Source of the DNA: Pseudomonas panipatensis
Lineage (GTDB): Bacteria; Pseudomonadota; Gammaproteobacteria; Pseudomonadales; Pseudomonadaceae
NCBI RefSeq assembly: GCF_900099785.1
Contig: NZ_FNDS01000004.1
Span: forward strand, 1-64,000
Direction: 5' to 3'
Length of the DNA stretch: 64,000 nt
Shown here: one piece after another, positions 49,268-57,869 of the stretch
How positions within the stretch are numbered: position 1 is the stretch's first letter
How the letters are laid out: each line of letters starts with the position of its first letter
Program-made: the position numbers and the translations under genes
The notes under the pieces: model-generated
Told to the model about the DNA's origin: nothing
Seen by the model: the letters and a program-made list of their open reading frames with translations, nothing else
The model's database searches: none

Positions 49268-50659
49268 ATGAAGCCTAACTTCTCCGAGCAGCCGTCCCGA
49301 CAGGGACTTGCCGCACACCTGCGCGAATACCATTCCCGCGTGCTGGCCTATATCACGGTCGCCGCTACCCTGGCCGCGGGCTGCGCCAGCCAGTACTTCA
49401 GCTACCAGCTGCTGTGGATGGTCCCGTACGCCCTGCTCTATCCGCACCTGGCGCAACACCTCAGCCGCCGCTTCAAACCCGACCACCCGCAACGCACGGA
49501 ACTGGTGTTGCTGTTCGTCGACGCCGTACATGCCGGCGCCGCCGCCGCGCTGCTCGGCTTCGCCGCGGTGCCCGCGCTGATGCTGCTGCTGATCCTTGCC
49601 TTCGCCGCGCTGCTCATCGGCGGCCTGCGCTCTCTCGGCCTGGCCCTGCTGGTGGCGCTCAGCGCCGCGGTGCTGAGCGGCGCGGTGATCGGCCCCACCT
49701 TCAAGGGCAATTCGCCGCTGCTGGTCAATGTCGCCAGCATCCTGCTCTCGACCCTGTACATCTGCATCACCGCCTACTTCGTGCACAAGCAGGGCCTGCG
49801 CCTGGCGCTGGCCCGTGGGGAGATCGCCCGCGAGCAGGAAAAGGCCGCGCGGCTGGCGCACAACCTGGCCAAGTACCTGTCGCCGCAGGTCTGGGAATCG
49901 ATTTTCAGCGGCAAGAAAAGCGTGCGCCTGGAAACCCAGCGCAAGAAGCTCACGGTGTTCTTCTCCGACATCAAGGGCTTCACCGAGCTGTCCGAAGAGC
50001 TGGAAGCCGAAGCCCTCACCGACATGCTCAACAACTACCTCAACGAAATGTCGAAGATCGCCCTCAAGTACGGCGGCACCATCGACAAGTTCGTCGGCGA
50101 CTGCGTCATGGTGTTCTTCGGCGACCCCACCACCCAGGGCGCCAAGAAAGACGCCGTGGCCGCCGTGTCCATGGCCGTGGCCATGCGCAAGCACATGAAG
50201 GTGCTGCGCCAGCAGTGGCGCGCCCAGGGCATCACCAAGCCGCTGGAAGTACGCATGGGCATCAACACCGGCTACTGCACCGTGGGCAACTTCGGTGCCG
50301 ACACGCGCATGGACTACACCATCATCGGCCGCGAAGTGAACCTCGCCAGCCGCCTGGAAAACGCCGCCGAGGCCGGCGAGATTCTCCTCAGCCACGAGAC
50401 CTACTCGCTGGTGAAGGACGTGATCATGTGCCGCGACAAGGGCCAGATCACCGTCAAGGGCTTCAGCAAGCCGGTACAGATCTACCAGGTGGTGGACTTC
50501 CGCCGCGACCTGGGCGCCAGTCCCAGCTTCATCGAGCACGAGCTGCCGGGCTTCTCCATGTACCTGGACACCAACAACGTGCAGAACTTCGACAAGGACC
50601 GGGTCATCCAGGCGCTGCAACAGGCGGTGGAAAAGCTCAAGGACAAGATCATCCTCTGA
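49268..50659 (+). CDS. cyaB: Class III adenylate cyclase CyaB (MASE2 membrane domain)
   Basis: The 463-residue protein, the length of P. aeruginosa CyaB, has an N-terminal six-helix MASE2 membrane domain (about residues 30-190), then a class III cyclase domain: LTVFFSDIKGFTELSE with the metal-binding Asp, GGTIDKFVGDCVMVFFGD with the second Asp, and YTIIGREVNLASRLEN. It makes cAMP, which with Vfr controls virulence genes in P. aeruginosa. The ATG at 49,268 fits the family; the longer frame upstream does not. Confidence 0.95.
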   Translation: MKPNFSEQPSRQGLAAHLREYHSRVLAYITVAATLAAGCASQYFSYQLLWMVPYALLYPHLAQHLSRRFKPDHPQRTELVLLFVDAVHAGAAAALLGFAAVPALMLLLILAFAALLIGGLRSLGLALLVALSAAVLSGAVIGPTFKGNSPLLVNVASILLSTLYICITAYFVHKQGLRLALARGEIAREQEKAARLAHNLAKYLSPQVWESIFSGKKSVRLETQRKKLTVFFSDIKGFTELSEELEAEALTDMLNNYLNEMSKIALKYGGTIDKFVGDCVMVFFGDPTTQGAKKDAVAAVSMAVAMRKHMKVLRQQWRAQGITKPLEVRMGINTGYCTVGNFGADTRMDYTIIGREVNLASRLENAAEAGEILLSHETYSLVKDVIMCRDKGQITVKGFSKPVQIYQVVDFRRDLGASPSFIEHELPGFSMYLDTNNVQNFDKDRVIQALQQAVEKLKDKIIL

Positions 50660-50706
50660 GCCCGGCACAGCACGCCCCTCGCCATCCGCTGCTCCGCCAA
50701 GCGACT

Positions 50707-50839
50707 CGATACCCGCCGCAAGGCGGATAACGCTCCCGGCGCCATCCGCCAACCCACCGCCAAGGCAACAGCGCTAGCCAAACCACCCGATACCCGCCGT
50801 AGGGCGCATAACACCCCAGCGTTATCCGCCAACCCACGG
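50707..50839. repeat. Two diverged intergenic palindromic repeats
   Basis: Two units of about 52 bases begin at 50,707 and 50,788. Each starts CGATACCCGCCG and ends ATCCGCCAACCCAC, with a diverged inverted core (GGCGGATAACG facing ATCCGCC in the first unit). They lie between cyaB and dctA. Such GGCGGAT-rich palindromes are scattered in Pseudomonas intergenic DNA as REP-like elements. Related words recur upstream of dctA at 52,511. Confidence 0.7.
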
Positions 50840-50925
50840 CAACGGCGGGCGGCGCTGCCCGCCAGCGCTTTCGTGACGCCAGGGATTCATCGGCGGGCGC
50901 GCGGCGATCGACCAGGCAAAAAAAA

Positions 50926-50943
50926 CCCGCTCAAGCGAGCGGG
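50926..50943 (-). terminator. Terminator of dctA
   Basis: CCCGCTC and GAGCGGG form a 7-bp stem. On the minus strand it is followed by eight T. It lies about 50 bases past the dctA stop. Confidence 0.92.
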
Positions 50944-50994
50944 CCTTAGAGCGGCGCGACGCTTCACGTCGCCGCGCCAAAACGGATCAGGCGC

Positions 50995-52290
50995 TCAGTG
51001 GGCCTTGGCGTCGGCGACCAGCCCATCGTTGGACGGGCCGGCGGCCAGTTCGCGATCCAGGACATCCTGGTCGAGCTGCTTGCACCACTTGGCGACCACC
51101 ACGGTGGCCACGCCATTGCCGACCAGGTTGGTCAGCGCGCGGGCTTCGGACATGAAGCGGTCGATGCCGAGGATCAGCGCCAGGCCGGCGACCGGCAGGT
51201 GGCCAACGGCCGAGAGGGTCGCGGCGAGCACGATGAAGCCGCTGCCAGTGACGCCGGCGGCGCCCTTGGACGCGATCAGCAGCACCGCCAGCAGGGTCAC
51301 CTGGTGGATGATGTCCATCGGCGTGTCGGTGGCCTGGGCGATGAACACCGCGGCCATGGTCAGGTAGATCGAGGTGCCGTCGAGGTTGAAGGAGTAGCCG
51401 GTGGGAATCACCAGGCCGACCACGCTCTTGTCGCAGCCGAGCTTCTCCATCTTGGCGATCATGCGCGGCAGCGCCGATTCGGACGACGAGGTGCCGAGGA
51501 CGATCAGCAGTTCTTCACGGATGTACTTGATGAACTTCAGGATGCTGAAGCCATGGCCACGGGCGATGGCGCCAAGAACGACCAGTACGAAGAGGATGCA
51601 GGTGATGTAGAAGCACAGCATCAACTGGCCCAGCTGCACCAGCGAACCGACACCGTAGGCGCCGATGGTGAAGGCCATGGCGCCGAAGGCACCGATGGGC
51701 GCGACCTTCATGATCACGTTGATGATGTTGAACATCACCTGGGTGAAGCGCTCGATGAACTGGAAGATCGGCTGGCCATAGCTGCCCATGCGGTGCAGGG
51801 CGTAGCCGAACAGCACGGAGAAGAACAGCACCTGCAGGATGTCACCGTTGGCGAAGGCGCCGACCACGGTGCTGGGGATGATGTTCATCAGGAAGTCGAT
51901 GGTGCTCTGCTTCTCGCCGGCGGCGGCGTAGGCAGCGATCTTGCTGGTGTCCAGGCTGGCCGGATCGACATGCATGCCGGCGCCCGGCTGCACCACGTTG
52001 ACCACCACCAGGCCGATGATCAGGGCCAGGGTCGAGACCACCTCGAAGTACAGCAGCGCCATGCCGCCGGTCTTGCCCACGGCCTTCATGCTCTGCATGC
52101 CGGCGATGCCGGTGACCACGGTGCAGAAGATGATCGGCGCGATGGCCATCTTGATCAGTTTGACGAAGCCGTCGCCCAGGGGCTTCATCAGCACGGCGGT
52201 CTGCGGGTAGAAGTGGCCCAGGGCGATGCCGACGGCGATAGCGATCAGCACCTGCACATAGAGGCTCTTGTAGAAGGGTTGCTTGGTCAT
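50995..52290 (-). CDS. dctA: C4-dicarboxylate:cation symporter DctA
   Basis: The ~431-residue protein is DctA of the DAACS family: [41 protein letters not shown], the serine-rich [14 protein letters not shown], and [25 protein letters not shown] with the transport motifs. It imports succinate, fumarate and malate. The ATG at 52,290 has AGAGGA ten bases upstream and is preferred over a frame starting at 52,323. A sigma54 promoter, IHF-like site and palindromes lie upstream, as expected for control by DctB/DctD. Confidence 0.97.
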   Translation of the reverse strand: MTKQPFYKSLYVQVLIAIAVGIALGHFYPQTAVLMKPLGDGFVKLIKMAIAPIIFCTVVTGIAGMQSMKAVGKTGGMALLYFEVVSTLALIIGLVVVNVVQPGAGMHVDPASLDTSKIAAYAAAGEKQSTIDFLMNIIPSTVVGAFANGDILQVLFFSVLFGYALHRMGSYGQPIFQFIERFTQVMFNIINVIMKVAPIGAFGAMAFTIGAYGVGSLVQLGQLMLCFYITCILFVLVVLGAIARGHGFSILKFIKYIREELLIVLGTSSSESALPRMIAKMEKLGCDKSVVGLVIPTGYSFNLDGTSIYLTMAAVFIAQATDTPMDIIHQVTLLAVLLIASKGAAGVTGSGFIVLAATLSAVGHLPVAGLALILGIDRFMSEARALTNLVGNGVATVVVAKWCKQLDQDVLDRELAAGPSNDGLVADAKAH

Positions 52291-52418
52291 GGCGGCAGGG
52301 TCCTCTTGGGCAAGCGCCGTCACCTTCCAAATGGCGACGCGATACCCGAAGCGTTATCTCCCTTCAGTGGGAGAATTTGTTTTTCGTCCTGCCCGTCGGC
52401 AGGCCTTGAGCCCCTATC

Positions 52419-52433
52419 GCAAGCCCCGTGCCA
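52419..52433 (-). promoter_or_regulatory. Sigma54 promoter of dctA
   Basis: On the minus strand this reads TGGCACG-GGGC-TTGC, a full match to the -24/-12 consensus TGGCACG-N4-TTGC. Transcription would start near 52,407, giving a leader of about 117 bases to the dctA ATG. RpoN-dependent dctA expression is known in Pseudomonas and rhizobia. Confidence 0.9.
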
Positions 52434-52462
52434 CCCTGGAGCGAATTAATTTTATCCTTTAA

Positions 52463-52475
52463 ATTCAATTACTTA
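52463..52475. promoter_or_regulatory. Candidate IHF site in the dctA promoter
   Basis: ATTCAA-TTAC-TTA matches the IHF consensus WATCAA-N4-TTR with one mismatch. It lies in an AT-rich patch between the sigma54 promoter and the palindromes, where IHF usually bends DNA to bring the activator to the polymerase. Confidence 0.5.
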
Positions 52476-52510
52476 ATAGAAATACCAAGACGCCGAATGG
52501 CAACGGAAAT

Positions 52511-52565
52511 GGCGGATACCCGCCAAGCGCGCGGCGGGTTTCCCGCCCCTTGGCGGGTATCCGCC
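52511..52565. promoter_or_regulatory. Three nested palindromes upstream of dctA, possible activator sites
   Basis: GGCGGATACCCGCC (52,511-52,524), GGCGGGTTTCCCGCC (52,533-52,547) and GGCGGGTATCCGCC (52,552-52,565) lie about two helical turns apart. The outer two also form a perfect 17-bp inverted repeat. They sit 78-146 bases upstream of the sigma54 promoter, the right place for a DctD-type enhancer-binding protein. They could instead be a REP-like repeat, since similar words occur downstream of dctA at 50,707. Confidence 0.55.
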
Positions 52566-52647
52566 AGGGGACGGGTGTCGTAGATTGTGTGCCGCGCGCG
52601 CCCTTGCAGCGGCTGCGCCAAGACACGCAGCAGAACAAGGACAAGCC

Positions 52648-53649
52648 ATGCGTGAACGCACCATCGCCAGCCATTTCGTTCGCGCCGCCCTGCGCGGCGC
52701 CATGAGCCAGCAGCAGGACCCGCAGCCCCTGCTAAGCGCCGCCGGCATCCAGCCGGCGCTGCTCGACGAACCGCGCGCGCGGGTCTCGCCGGAGCAGTTC
52801 GGCCGCCTGATCCAACGGATCTGGGAGGTTCTCGACGACGAATACATGGGCTTCGGCGAGGTGCGCAGCAAGCGCGGCACCTTCGCCATGATGTGCCACG
52901 CCATCATCCAGTGCCGCACCCTGGAAAAGGCCCTGAGCCGCGGTTCGCTGTTCTACGACCTGTTCCCCGACGCACCGCACATCGAACTGTGCCGCGACGG
53001 CGAGCGCGCCCGGTTGATCCTCGACCACAGCCGGCTGCGCGACCCGGAGCACTTCCTCACCGAAAGCCTGCTGGTGATCTGGCACCGCCTCGGCAGTTGG
53101 CTGATCGGCCAGCGCATCCGCCTGGAGGAGGCGCGCTTCGCCTACCCGGAACCGGCCCATCAGGCCGAGTACGACCTGCTCTTCCCCTGTCCCCGGCGAT
53201 TCGCCGCCGACAGCACCGGGCTGAGCTTCCAGGCGCGCTACCTGAACATGCCGCTGTTGCAGGACGAACGCAGCCTCAAGCACTTCCTCAAGGACTCCCC
53301 CGCCGACCTGCTGGCCCGCCCGGATGGCGGCGACAGCCTGACCAGCCAGATCCGCCGCCTGCTCGGCCGCGACTGCCGGCGCTGGCCGGACCTGGAAAGC
53401 GTCGCCCAGCAGTTGCACATGAGTCCGCAGACCCTGCGCCGCCACCTGCGCGAGGAAGGGCCGAACTTCCAGGAACTCAAGGACCAGCTGCGCCGCGACC
53501 TGGCCATTTACCACCTGGGCCGCGACGAACTGTCGATCCAGGACCTCGCCGAACAGCTCGGCTTCTCCGAGCCTTCGGCGTTCCACCGGGCGTTCAAGAA
53601 ATGGACCGGACTGACCCCGGGAGCCTATCGGGCGCGGCAGGGGGAATAA
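52648..53649 (+). CDS. AraC-family regulator
   Basis: The ~333-residue protein has an N-terminal Arabinose_bd-type domain (FVRAALRGAMSQQQDPQPLLSAAGI, then FARM-like segments) and a C-terminal AraC HTH pair (SVAQQLHMSPQTLRRHLREEG, then SIQDLAEQLGFSEPSAFHRAFKKWTGLTPGAYR). This is the OruR/ArgR-like architecture. AAGGA precedes the ATG at 52,648. It is divergent from dctA, as in P. aeruginosa, but whether it regulates dctA is unknown. Confidence 0.93.
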   Translation: MRERTIASHFVRAALRGAMSQQQDPQPLLSAAGIQPALLDEPRARVSPEQFGRLIQRIWEVLDDEYMGFGEVRSKRGTFAMMCHAIIQCRTLEKALSRGSLFYDLFPDAPHIELCRDGERARLILDHSRLRDPEHFLTESLLVIWHRLGSWLIGQRIRLEEARFAYPEPAHQAEYDLLFPCPRRFAADSTGLSFQARYLNMPLLQDERSLKHFLKDSPADLLARPDGGDSLTSQIRRLLGRDCRRWPDLESVAQQLHMSPQTLRRHLREEGPNFQELKDQLRRDLAIYHLGRDELSIQDLAEQLGFSEPSAFHRAFKKWTGLTPGAYRARQGE

Positions 53650-53711
53650 GGCGAGCACCGGCGCCGTGCGCCCGCACCGGCTGATCGGCAGGTCGCGCCG
53701 CCAGTGCGCGG

Positions 53712-55055
53712 CTAGCCCGGCAGGCAGATGCGGAAACGCGCGCCGCCCAGCGCGGAGTCGTCCAGCTCCAGCTTGCCGCCGTAGCTGTCGATGATGTCCT
53801 TGACCACCGCGGTGCCAATGCCCTGGCCGGGGTGCTGGGTATCGAGCCGCTCGCCGCGCTGGAGAATGCGCTGGCGCTGGTGCGGCGGCACGCCGGGGCC
53901 GTCGTCTTCCACCACCAGTTCGTAGCCGCCGCCCTGTTGGCGGGCGCTGACGCGCACGCGGGTCAGGCACAGGCGGTAGGCGTTCTCCAGCAGATTGCCG
54001 AGCAGTTCGAGCAAGGCGCCCTGCTCCAGCGGCAGGCTCAGCTTGGCCGGGAAGTCGCGCTCGAGAATCACCCGCTTGTCGCGGTAGACCTTGTCCAGCG
54101 CGCCGCTGAGGGTATCCAGCAGCGGCGCCAGCGGCGCGCGGTGGCGCACCAGGCCGCTCTTGCGCAGGCTGGCGCGCTGCAGCTGGTAACTGATCTGCTG
54201 GCTCATGCGTTCGATCTGACTCTGCAGCACCTGCACCTGCTCGCGGTTCTGCGCTTGTCCGGCAAGGTTCTCGCTGACGCCCTGCAACACCGCCAGCGGG
54301 GTCTTCAGGCTGTGCGCCAGGTCGGCCAGGGAATTGCGGTAGCGCTCGCGCTGGCTGCGCTCGCTGTCCAGCAAGCGGTTCAGCGAATCGGTCAGGCGCA
54401 GCATTTCCTGCGGATGCTCGTCGCTCAGCCGCTCACGCTCGCCGGCCTCGATCTGGTCCAGTTCGACGCGCAGTCCGCGCATGGAGCGGAAGCCCCAGCC
54501 GAGGCCGAGCCAGAGCAGCCCCAGCAGCACCAGCAGAGCGCCGCCCAACCACAGGTAGAGCTGTTCGCGGAAGCCGTGGACCAGCTCGCGGAACTCGCTG
54601 ACCGGCTGCATGGTGACGATGCTGTAGGCCGCCTGCTTGCCGCCGAGCAGGGAGATTTCCACGTCGTAGACGAAGAACTCGTTGCCGTTGTCGTCGCGGG
54701 TGCGGGTGAGCAGGTCGGGGTGGCCGTCGAAGCGCGGCTGGTAATGGACGCTTTCGTCGAGGGTCGAGGAGGAACGCCAGACCAGCTTGCCGTGCCGGTC
54801 GTAGATGAAACCGAGCAGCTTCGACTCGGGCAGGTTGAAGTCTTCCACCGCCAGGTGCTCGGGCATGCTCAGGCGGTCGCCGTCGATGCTCGCCGACGAC
54901 ACCAGGGTCGCCACGTCCGCCCCCAGGCGCTGCTGGATAGCGTTTTCCAGGGCGATGCTGAAGGCTCGCTGCAGAGCCGGCAGCAGGGCCAGCATGAACA
55001 GCACGGCGAGGGTCGCCGCGCCGATCATCAGGCGTACCCGCAGCGAGCGGATCAT
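53712..55055 (-). CDS. phoQ: PhoQ, Mg2+-sensing histidine kinase
   Basis: The 447-residue protein has two membrane segments (LMIGAATLAVLFMLALLPAL near the N terminus and LWLGGALLVLLGLLWLGLG near 170) flanking a periplasmic sensor of about 140 residues. A HAMP-like region, the H box LADLAHSLKTPLAVLQGV with the phosphorylated His, the N box LLGNLLENAYRLC and the G box EDDGPGVPPHQ follow. It senses low Mg2+ and cationic peptides and phosphorylates PhoP. Its start overlaps the end of phoP by 4 bases. Confidence 0.94.
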   Translation of the reverse strand: MIRSLRVRLMIGAATLAVLFMLALLPALQRAFSIALENAIQQRLGADVATLVSSASIDGDRLSMPEHLAVEDFNLPESKLLGFIYDRHGKLVWRSSSTLDESVHYQPRFDGHPDLLTRTRDDNGNEFFVYDVEISLLGGKQAAYSIVTMQPVSEFRELVHGFREQLYLWLGGALLVLLGLLWLGLGWGFRSMRGLRVELDQIEAGERERLSDEHPQEMLRLTDSLNRLLDSERSQRERYRNSLADLAHSLKTPLAVLQGVSENLAGQAQNREQVQVLQSQIERMSQQISYQLQRASLRKSGLVRHRAPLAPLLDTLSGALDKVYRDKRVILERDFPAKLSLPLEQGALLELLGNLLENAYRLCLTRVRVSARQQGGGYELVVEDDGPGVPPHQRQRILQRGERLDTQHPGQGIGTAVVKDIIDSYGGKLELDDSALGGARFRICLPG

Positions 55056-55729
55056 CGGCAGCGCTCGGTGAACAGGTAGCCCTGGCCACGCACGGTGTCG
55101 ATCGGGCGGAAGCCGTCATGGGCCTCCAGCTTGCGCCGCAGGCGGCCGACCAGCACCTCGATGACGTTCGGGTCGCGCTCTTCGTCGTCCGGGTAGAGCT
55201 GCTCGATCAGGCGCTCCTTGGTCACCACCTGCTGATGGTGGCGCATGAGGTATTCGAGAATGCGGTATTCGAAGGCGGTCAGCCCCAGCGACTCGTCGCC
55301 GATGGCCGCCTGCTTGCGGTTCAGGTCGAGCAGCAAGGGACCGGCCTCGATGGTCGCCTGGACGAATCCGCTGGAGCGCCGCAGCAGGGCGTTCAGGCGT
55401 GCCTCCAGTTCCTCGAACTGGAACGGCTTGACCACGTAATCGTCGGCGCCGGCGGCCAGGCCCTCGACCTTGTCCTGCCAGTTGCCGCGCGCGGTGAGGA
55501 TGAGGATCGGGAAGGTCTTGCCCTGGCTGCGGAATTCGCGGATCAGGTCCAGGCCGCTCATGCCCGGCAAGCCCAGGTCCACCACCGCCAGGTCGTGATG
55601 GTATTCGCTGGCCCGGTACAGGGCCTCTTCGGCATCGCCCACGGCGTCGACCACGTGTCCCTGTTCGCCGAGGCGGGTGAACAGGTGATGGCGCAACAGC
55701 GCCTCGTCCTCCACCACCAGTAACTTCAT
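55052..55729 (-). CDS. phoP: PhoP, OmpR-family response regulator
   Basis: The 225-residue protein has a receiver domain (MKLLVVEDEALL with the acidic pair, VVDLGLPGMSGLDL with the phospho-Asp near 51, and ILTARGN and KPFQFEEL with the switch Thr and Lys) and a C-terminal winged helix (EYRILEYLMRHHQQVVTKERLIEQLY). It controls adaptation to low Mg2+, LPS modification and peptide resistance. It lies between oprH and phoQ, the P. aeruginosa operon order. Confidence 0.96.
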   Translation of the reverse strand: MKLLVVEDEALLRHHLFTRLGEQGHVVDAVGDAEEALYRASEYHHDLAVVDLGLPGMSGLDLIREFRSQGKTFPILILTARGNWQDKVEGLAAGADDYVVKPFQFEELEARLNALLRRSSGFVQATIEAGPLLLDLNRKQAAIGDESLGLTAFEYRILEYLMRHHQQVVTKERLIEQLYPDDEERDPNVIEVLVGRLRRKLEAHDGFRPIDTVRGQGYLFTERCR

Positions 55730-55781
55730 GGCATCTCCTCCTTAATAGAGCAGCCGGGCACCGGGCCCGGCTGCCGAGCCG

Positions 55782-56387
55782 TCAGAACCGATAGTTGGCG
55801 CCCAGGTAGATCTGCGAGCTGCTGTGCAGGTCGAGGGAGCCTACCTTGCTGCCGCCGTGCGGGCTCATTTCCGTGCTGGCGTTGGTCCGCAGGTAACGAT
55901 AGCCGCCTTCCAGGGAGGCATTCTTGCCGATGTCCTGGAGGATACCGGCCTGCACGCCAATGGCGTAGCCGATATCGCTGTCGCGGCTGTAGCCGGGGGA
56001 GTCCTGTTCCAGCTTGACCAGGCCGGCGCTGCCGCCGCCGAACAGCTTGGTGCCGCGGTCGCCCAGCGGCAGGAAGGCGTCATAGCTGCCGAGCAGATTC
56101 TGCTGGCGCAGCTTCAGGCCATCGTGGCTGCCCGAGGTGTATTCGTAGGTGGCGTAGTAGCGGCCGCGCTCGTTCTGCTGGCCGGCGCGCACGCCCCAGG
56201 TGCCGCTGTTGTTGATCGCGCTGTCGAGCTTCGGATTGTTCAGGTTGCGGTTCAGCTCGGCGGACTTCTGGATGTTGTCGCTGGTTTCGCCCCAGGTCAG
56301 GCCGATGAAGTTTTCGTTGGCCTGGGCGACGCCGACACTGGCGCAGAGGATGGCACTGGCGATGGCGAGTTTTTTCAGGGTCAGCAT
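55782..56387 (-). CDS. oprH: OprH, outer-membrane beta-barrel protein
   Basis: The 201-residue protein has a signal peptide (KKLAIASAILCASVGVAQA, cleavage before NENFIG) and alternating strands that fit the eight-stranded barrel of OprH, ending in LGANYRF with the C-terminal Phe needed for outer-membrane insertion. OprH binds and stabilises LPS when divalent cations are low. It heads oprH-phoP-phoQ. A PhoP box lies about 90 bases upstream. Confidence 0.95.
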   Translation of the reverse strand: MLTLKKLAIASAILCASVGVAQANENFIGLTWGETSDNIQKSAELNRNLNNPKLDSAINNSGTWGVRAGQQNERGRYYATYEYTSGSHDGLKLRQQNLLGSYDAFLPLGDRGTKLFGGGSAGLVKLEQDSPGYSRDSDIGYAIGVQAGILQDIGKNASLEGGYRYLRTNASTEMSPHGGSKVGSLDLHSSSQIYLGANYRF

Positions 56388-56459
56388 GATGTTTCTCCCG
56401 TCGTGTGTGTCTGTAAGTAGTTGACGGGATGCAGGTTAATGGCGGGCGACTGAACCCAA

Positions 56460-56499
56460 CCTGTCCGCTCGCTGAACCTCGCCTGAACGAGCGGACAGG
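56460..56499 (-). promoter_or_regulatory. PhoP box inside an inverted repeat upstream of oprH
   Basis: On the minus strand GTTCAG-N5-GTTCAG occupies 56,488-56,472, the direct-repeat form of a PhoP box. A third GTTCAG lies at 56,455-56,450. The paired sites are flanked by a perfect 12-bp inverted repeat (CCTGTCCGCTCG at 56,460-56,471 and its complement at 56,488-56,499). It sits 15 bases after the stop of the lytic transglycosylase gene, so the same DNA may also form a hairpin at the end of that message. Confidence 0.7.
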
Positions 56500-56513
56500 T
56501 CGCCGCGCGGGCC

Positions 56514-57710
56514 TTATTGGCCGCGCAGCGCCTTGAGGATTTTCTGTCCGGCGCGGCCATCGACGGGGCTCAGGCCAAGCCGCTGCTGCTCGGCCTGGAT
56601 CGCCCGCCGCGTGCTGTTGCCGATCAGCCCGTCGGGCGTGCCGAGGTCATGCCCGCGGGCGATCAGCAGCTCCTGCAGTTGCTTGCGCTCGGCGCGGCTC
56701 AGGCCGGGATCGTCGGTCGGCCAGGGCGTGCGCAGGCCGCTGCCGCCGCGCAGGCGGTCGGAGAGCAAGGCGATGGCCAGGGCATAGCTCTCGGCGGCGT
56801 TGTAGGAGTAGATCGCGTCGTAGTTGCGCAGCACCAGGAAGGCCGGGCCCTGGGGGCCGGTGGGCAGCAGCACGGCGGCCTTCAGCGCGCCGTCCGGCAG
56901 CGCGCCGCCGTCGATGCGGCGCACGCCCAACGCCTGCCACTCGCTGAGCGAACGCCGCTTGCCGCGTCCGGCCTGCGCGGCCGGGAAGCTGGCCGGCAGC
57001 TGCACTTCATAGCCCCAGGCCTGGCCCGCGACCCAGCCGGCCTTGCGCAGATAGTTAGCGGTGGACGCCAGGGCGTCGGGCACGCTGTTGACCAGATCAC
57101 GGTGGCCGTCGCCATCGAAATCCACGGCGATGCGGGCATAGGTGCTGGGCATGAATTGCGTCTGGCCGAAGGCGCCGGCCCAGGAGCCGGTGATGCCGGT
57201 GTCGCGCAGGTCGCCGTCCTGCAGCAGCTTGAGGGTGGCGAACAGCTCGCCACGGAAGAAGTCCTGGCGGCGCCCGTAGCAGGACAGCGTGGACAGCGAA
57301 GTGAGCAGCGGGCGCTTGCCGGTGATGCGGCCGAAGTCGCTCTCCACGCCCCACACGGCAGCCACCGTGTATTTGTCCACCTGGTACTGGCGGGCGACGC
57401 GATCGAACAGTTCGCCGTGCTGCGCCAGCATGGCCTTGCCGTCGGCGACGCGCTGCTCGTCCACCAGCCCCGCCAGGTAGTCCCACAGCGGTGTGACGAA
57501 CTCCGGCTGCGCATTGAGCAGGTCGAGCACGCTCAGGTCCGCCTGCAGACCCTGGGTGTAACGCGCGTAGCTGACGCTCTCGACCCCCTTGGCGCGGGCC
57601 TCGGGCTGCAGGCGCGCGAGGCAGGCGGAAAAGTCGTCGGCCAGGCTGGCCTGGGCCTGGAACAGGCCGGCGCTGAGCAGCAGGGACGACAGGAAACGAA
57701 GGGGCGACAT
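56514..57710 (-). CDS. Soluble lytic murein transglycosylase, MltB/SltB family
   Basis: The ~398-residue protein has a signal peptide (LSSLLLSAGLFQAQASLA) with no lipobox Cys, so it is periplasmic. The catalytic Glu is in AVWGVESDFGRITG and GAFGQTQFMPSTYARIAVDFDGDGHRD is the usual substrate-groove segment. A C-terminal PG_binding_1 domain (LSRAERKQLQELLIARGHDLGTPDGLIGNSTRRAIQ) binds peptidoglycan. It cuts glycan strands to anhydromuropeptides. GAGGAAAG precedes the ATG at 57,710. It resembles P. aeruginosa SltB2. Confidence 0.93.
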   Translation of the reverse strand: MSPLRFLSSLLLSAGLFQAQASLADDFSACLARLQPEARAKGVESVSYARYTQGLQADLSVLDLLNAQPEFVTPLWDYLAGLVDEQRVADGKAMLAQHGELFDRVARQYQVDKYTVAAVWGVESDFGRITGKRPLLTSLSTLSCYGRRQDFFRGELFATLKLLQDGDLRDTGITGSWAGAFGQTQFMPSTYARIAVDFDGDGHRDLVNSVPDALASTANYLRKAGWVAGQAWGYEVQLPASFPAAQAGRGKRRSLSEWQALGVRRIDGGALPDGALKAAVLLPTGPQGPAFLVLRNYDAIYSYNAAESYALAIALLSDRLRGGSGLRTPWPTDDPGLSRAERKQLQELLIARGHDLGTPDGLIGNSTRRAIQAEQQRLGLSPVDGRAGQKILKALRGQ

Positions 57711-57869
57711 GCGGCTTTCCTCGGTAACGCAGTAGACACAGGGCGCCAAGGGTAGCCGAAGGCGTCCGCCGTTTCACCCGCGCCCGCGGCCCGCGGCGGC
57801 TGGCGAAAGGCCTGGTGCGCGGCGCAGAAGCGGCTATCTTTGCAGCTCCGACACAATGGAGAACGACCC

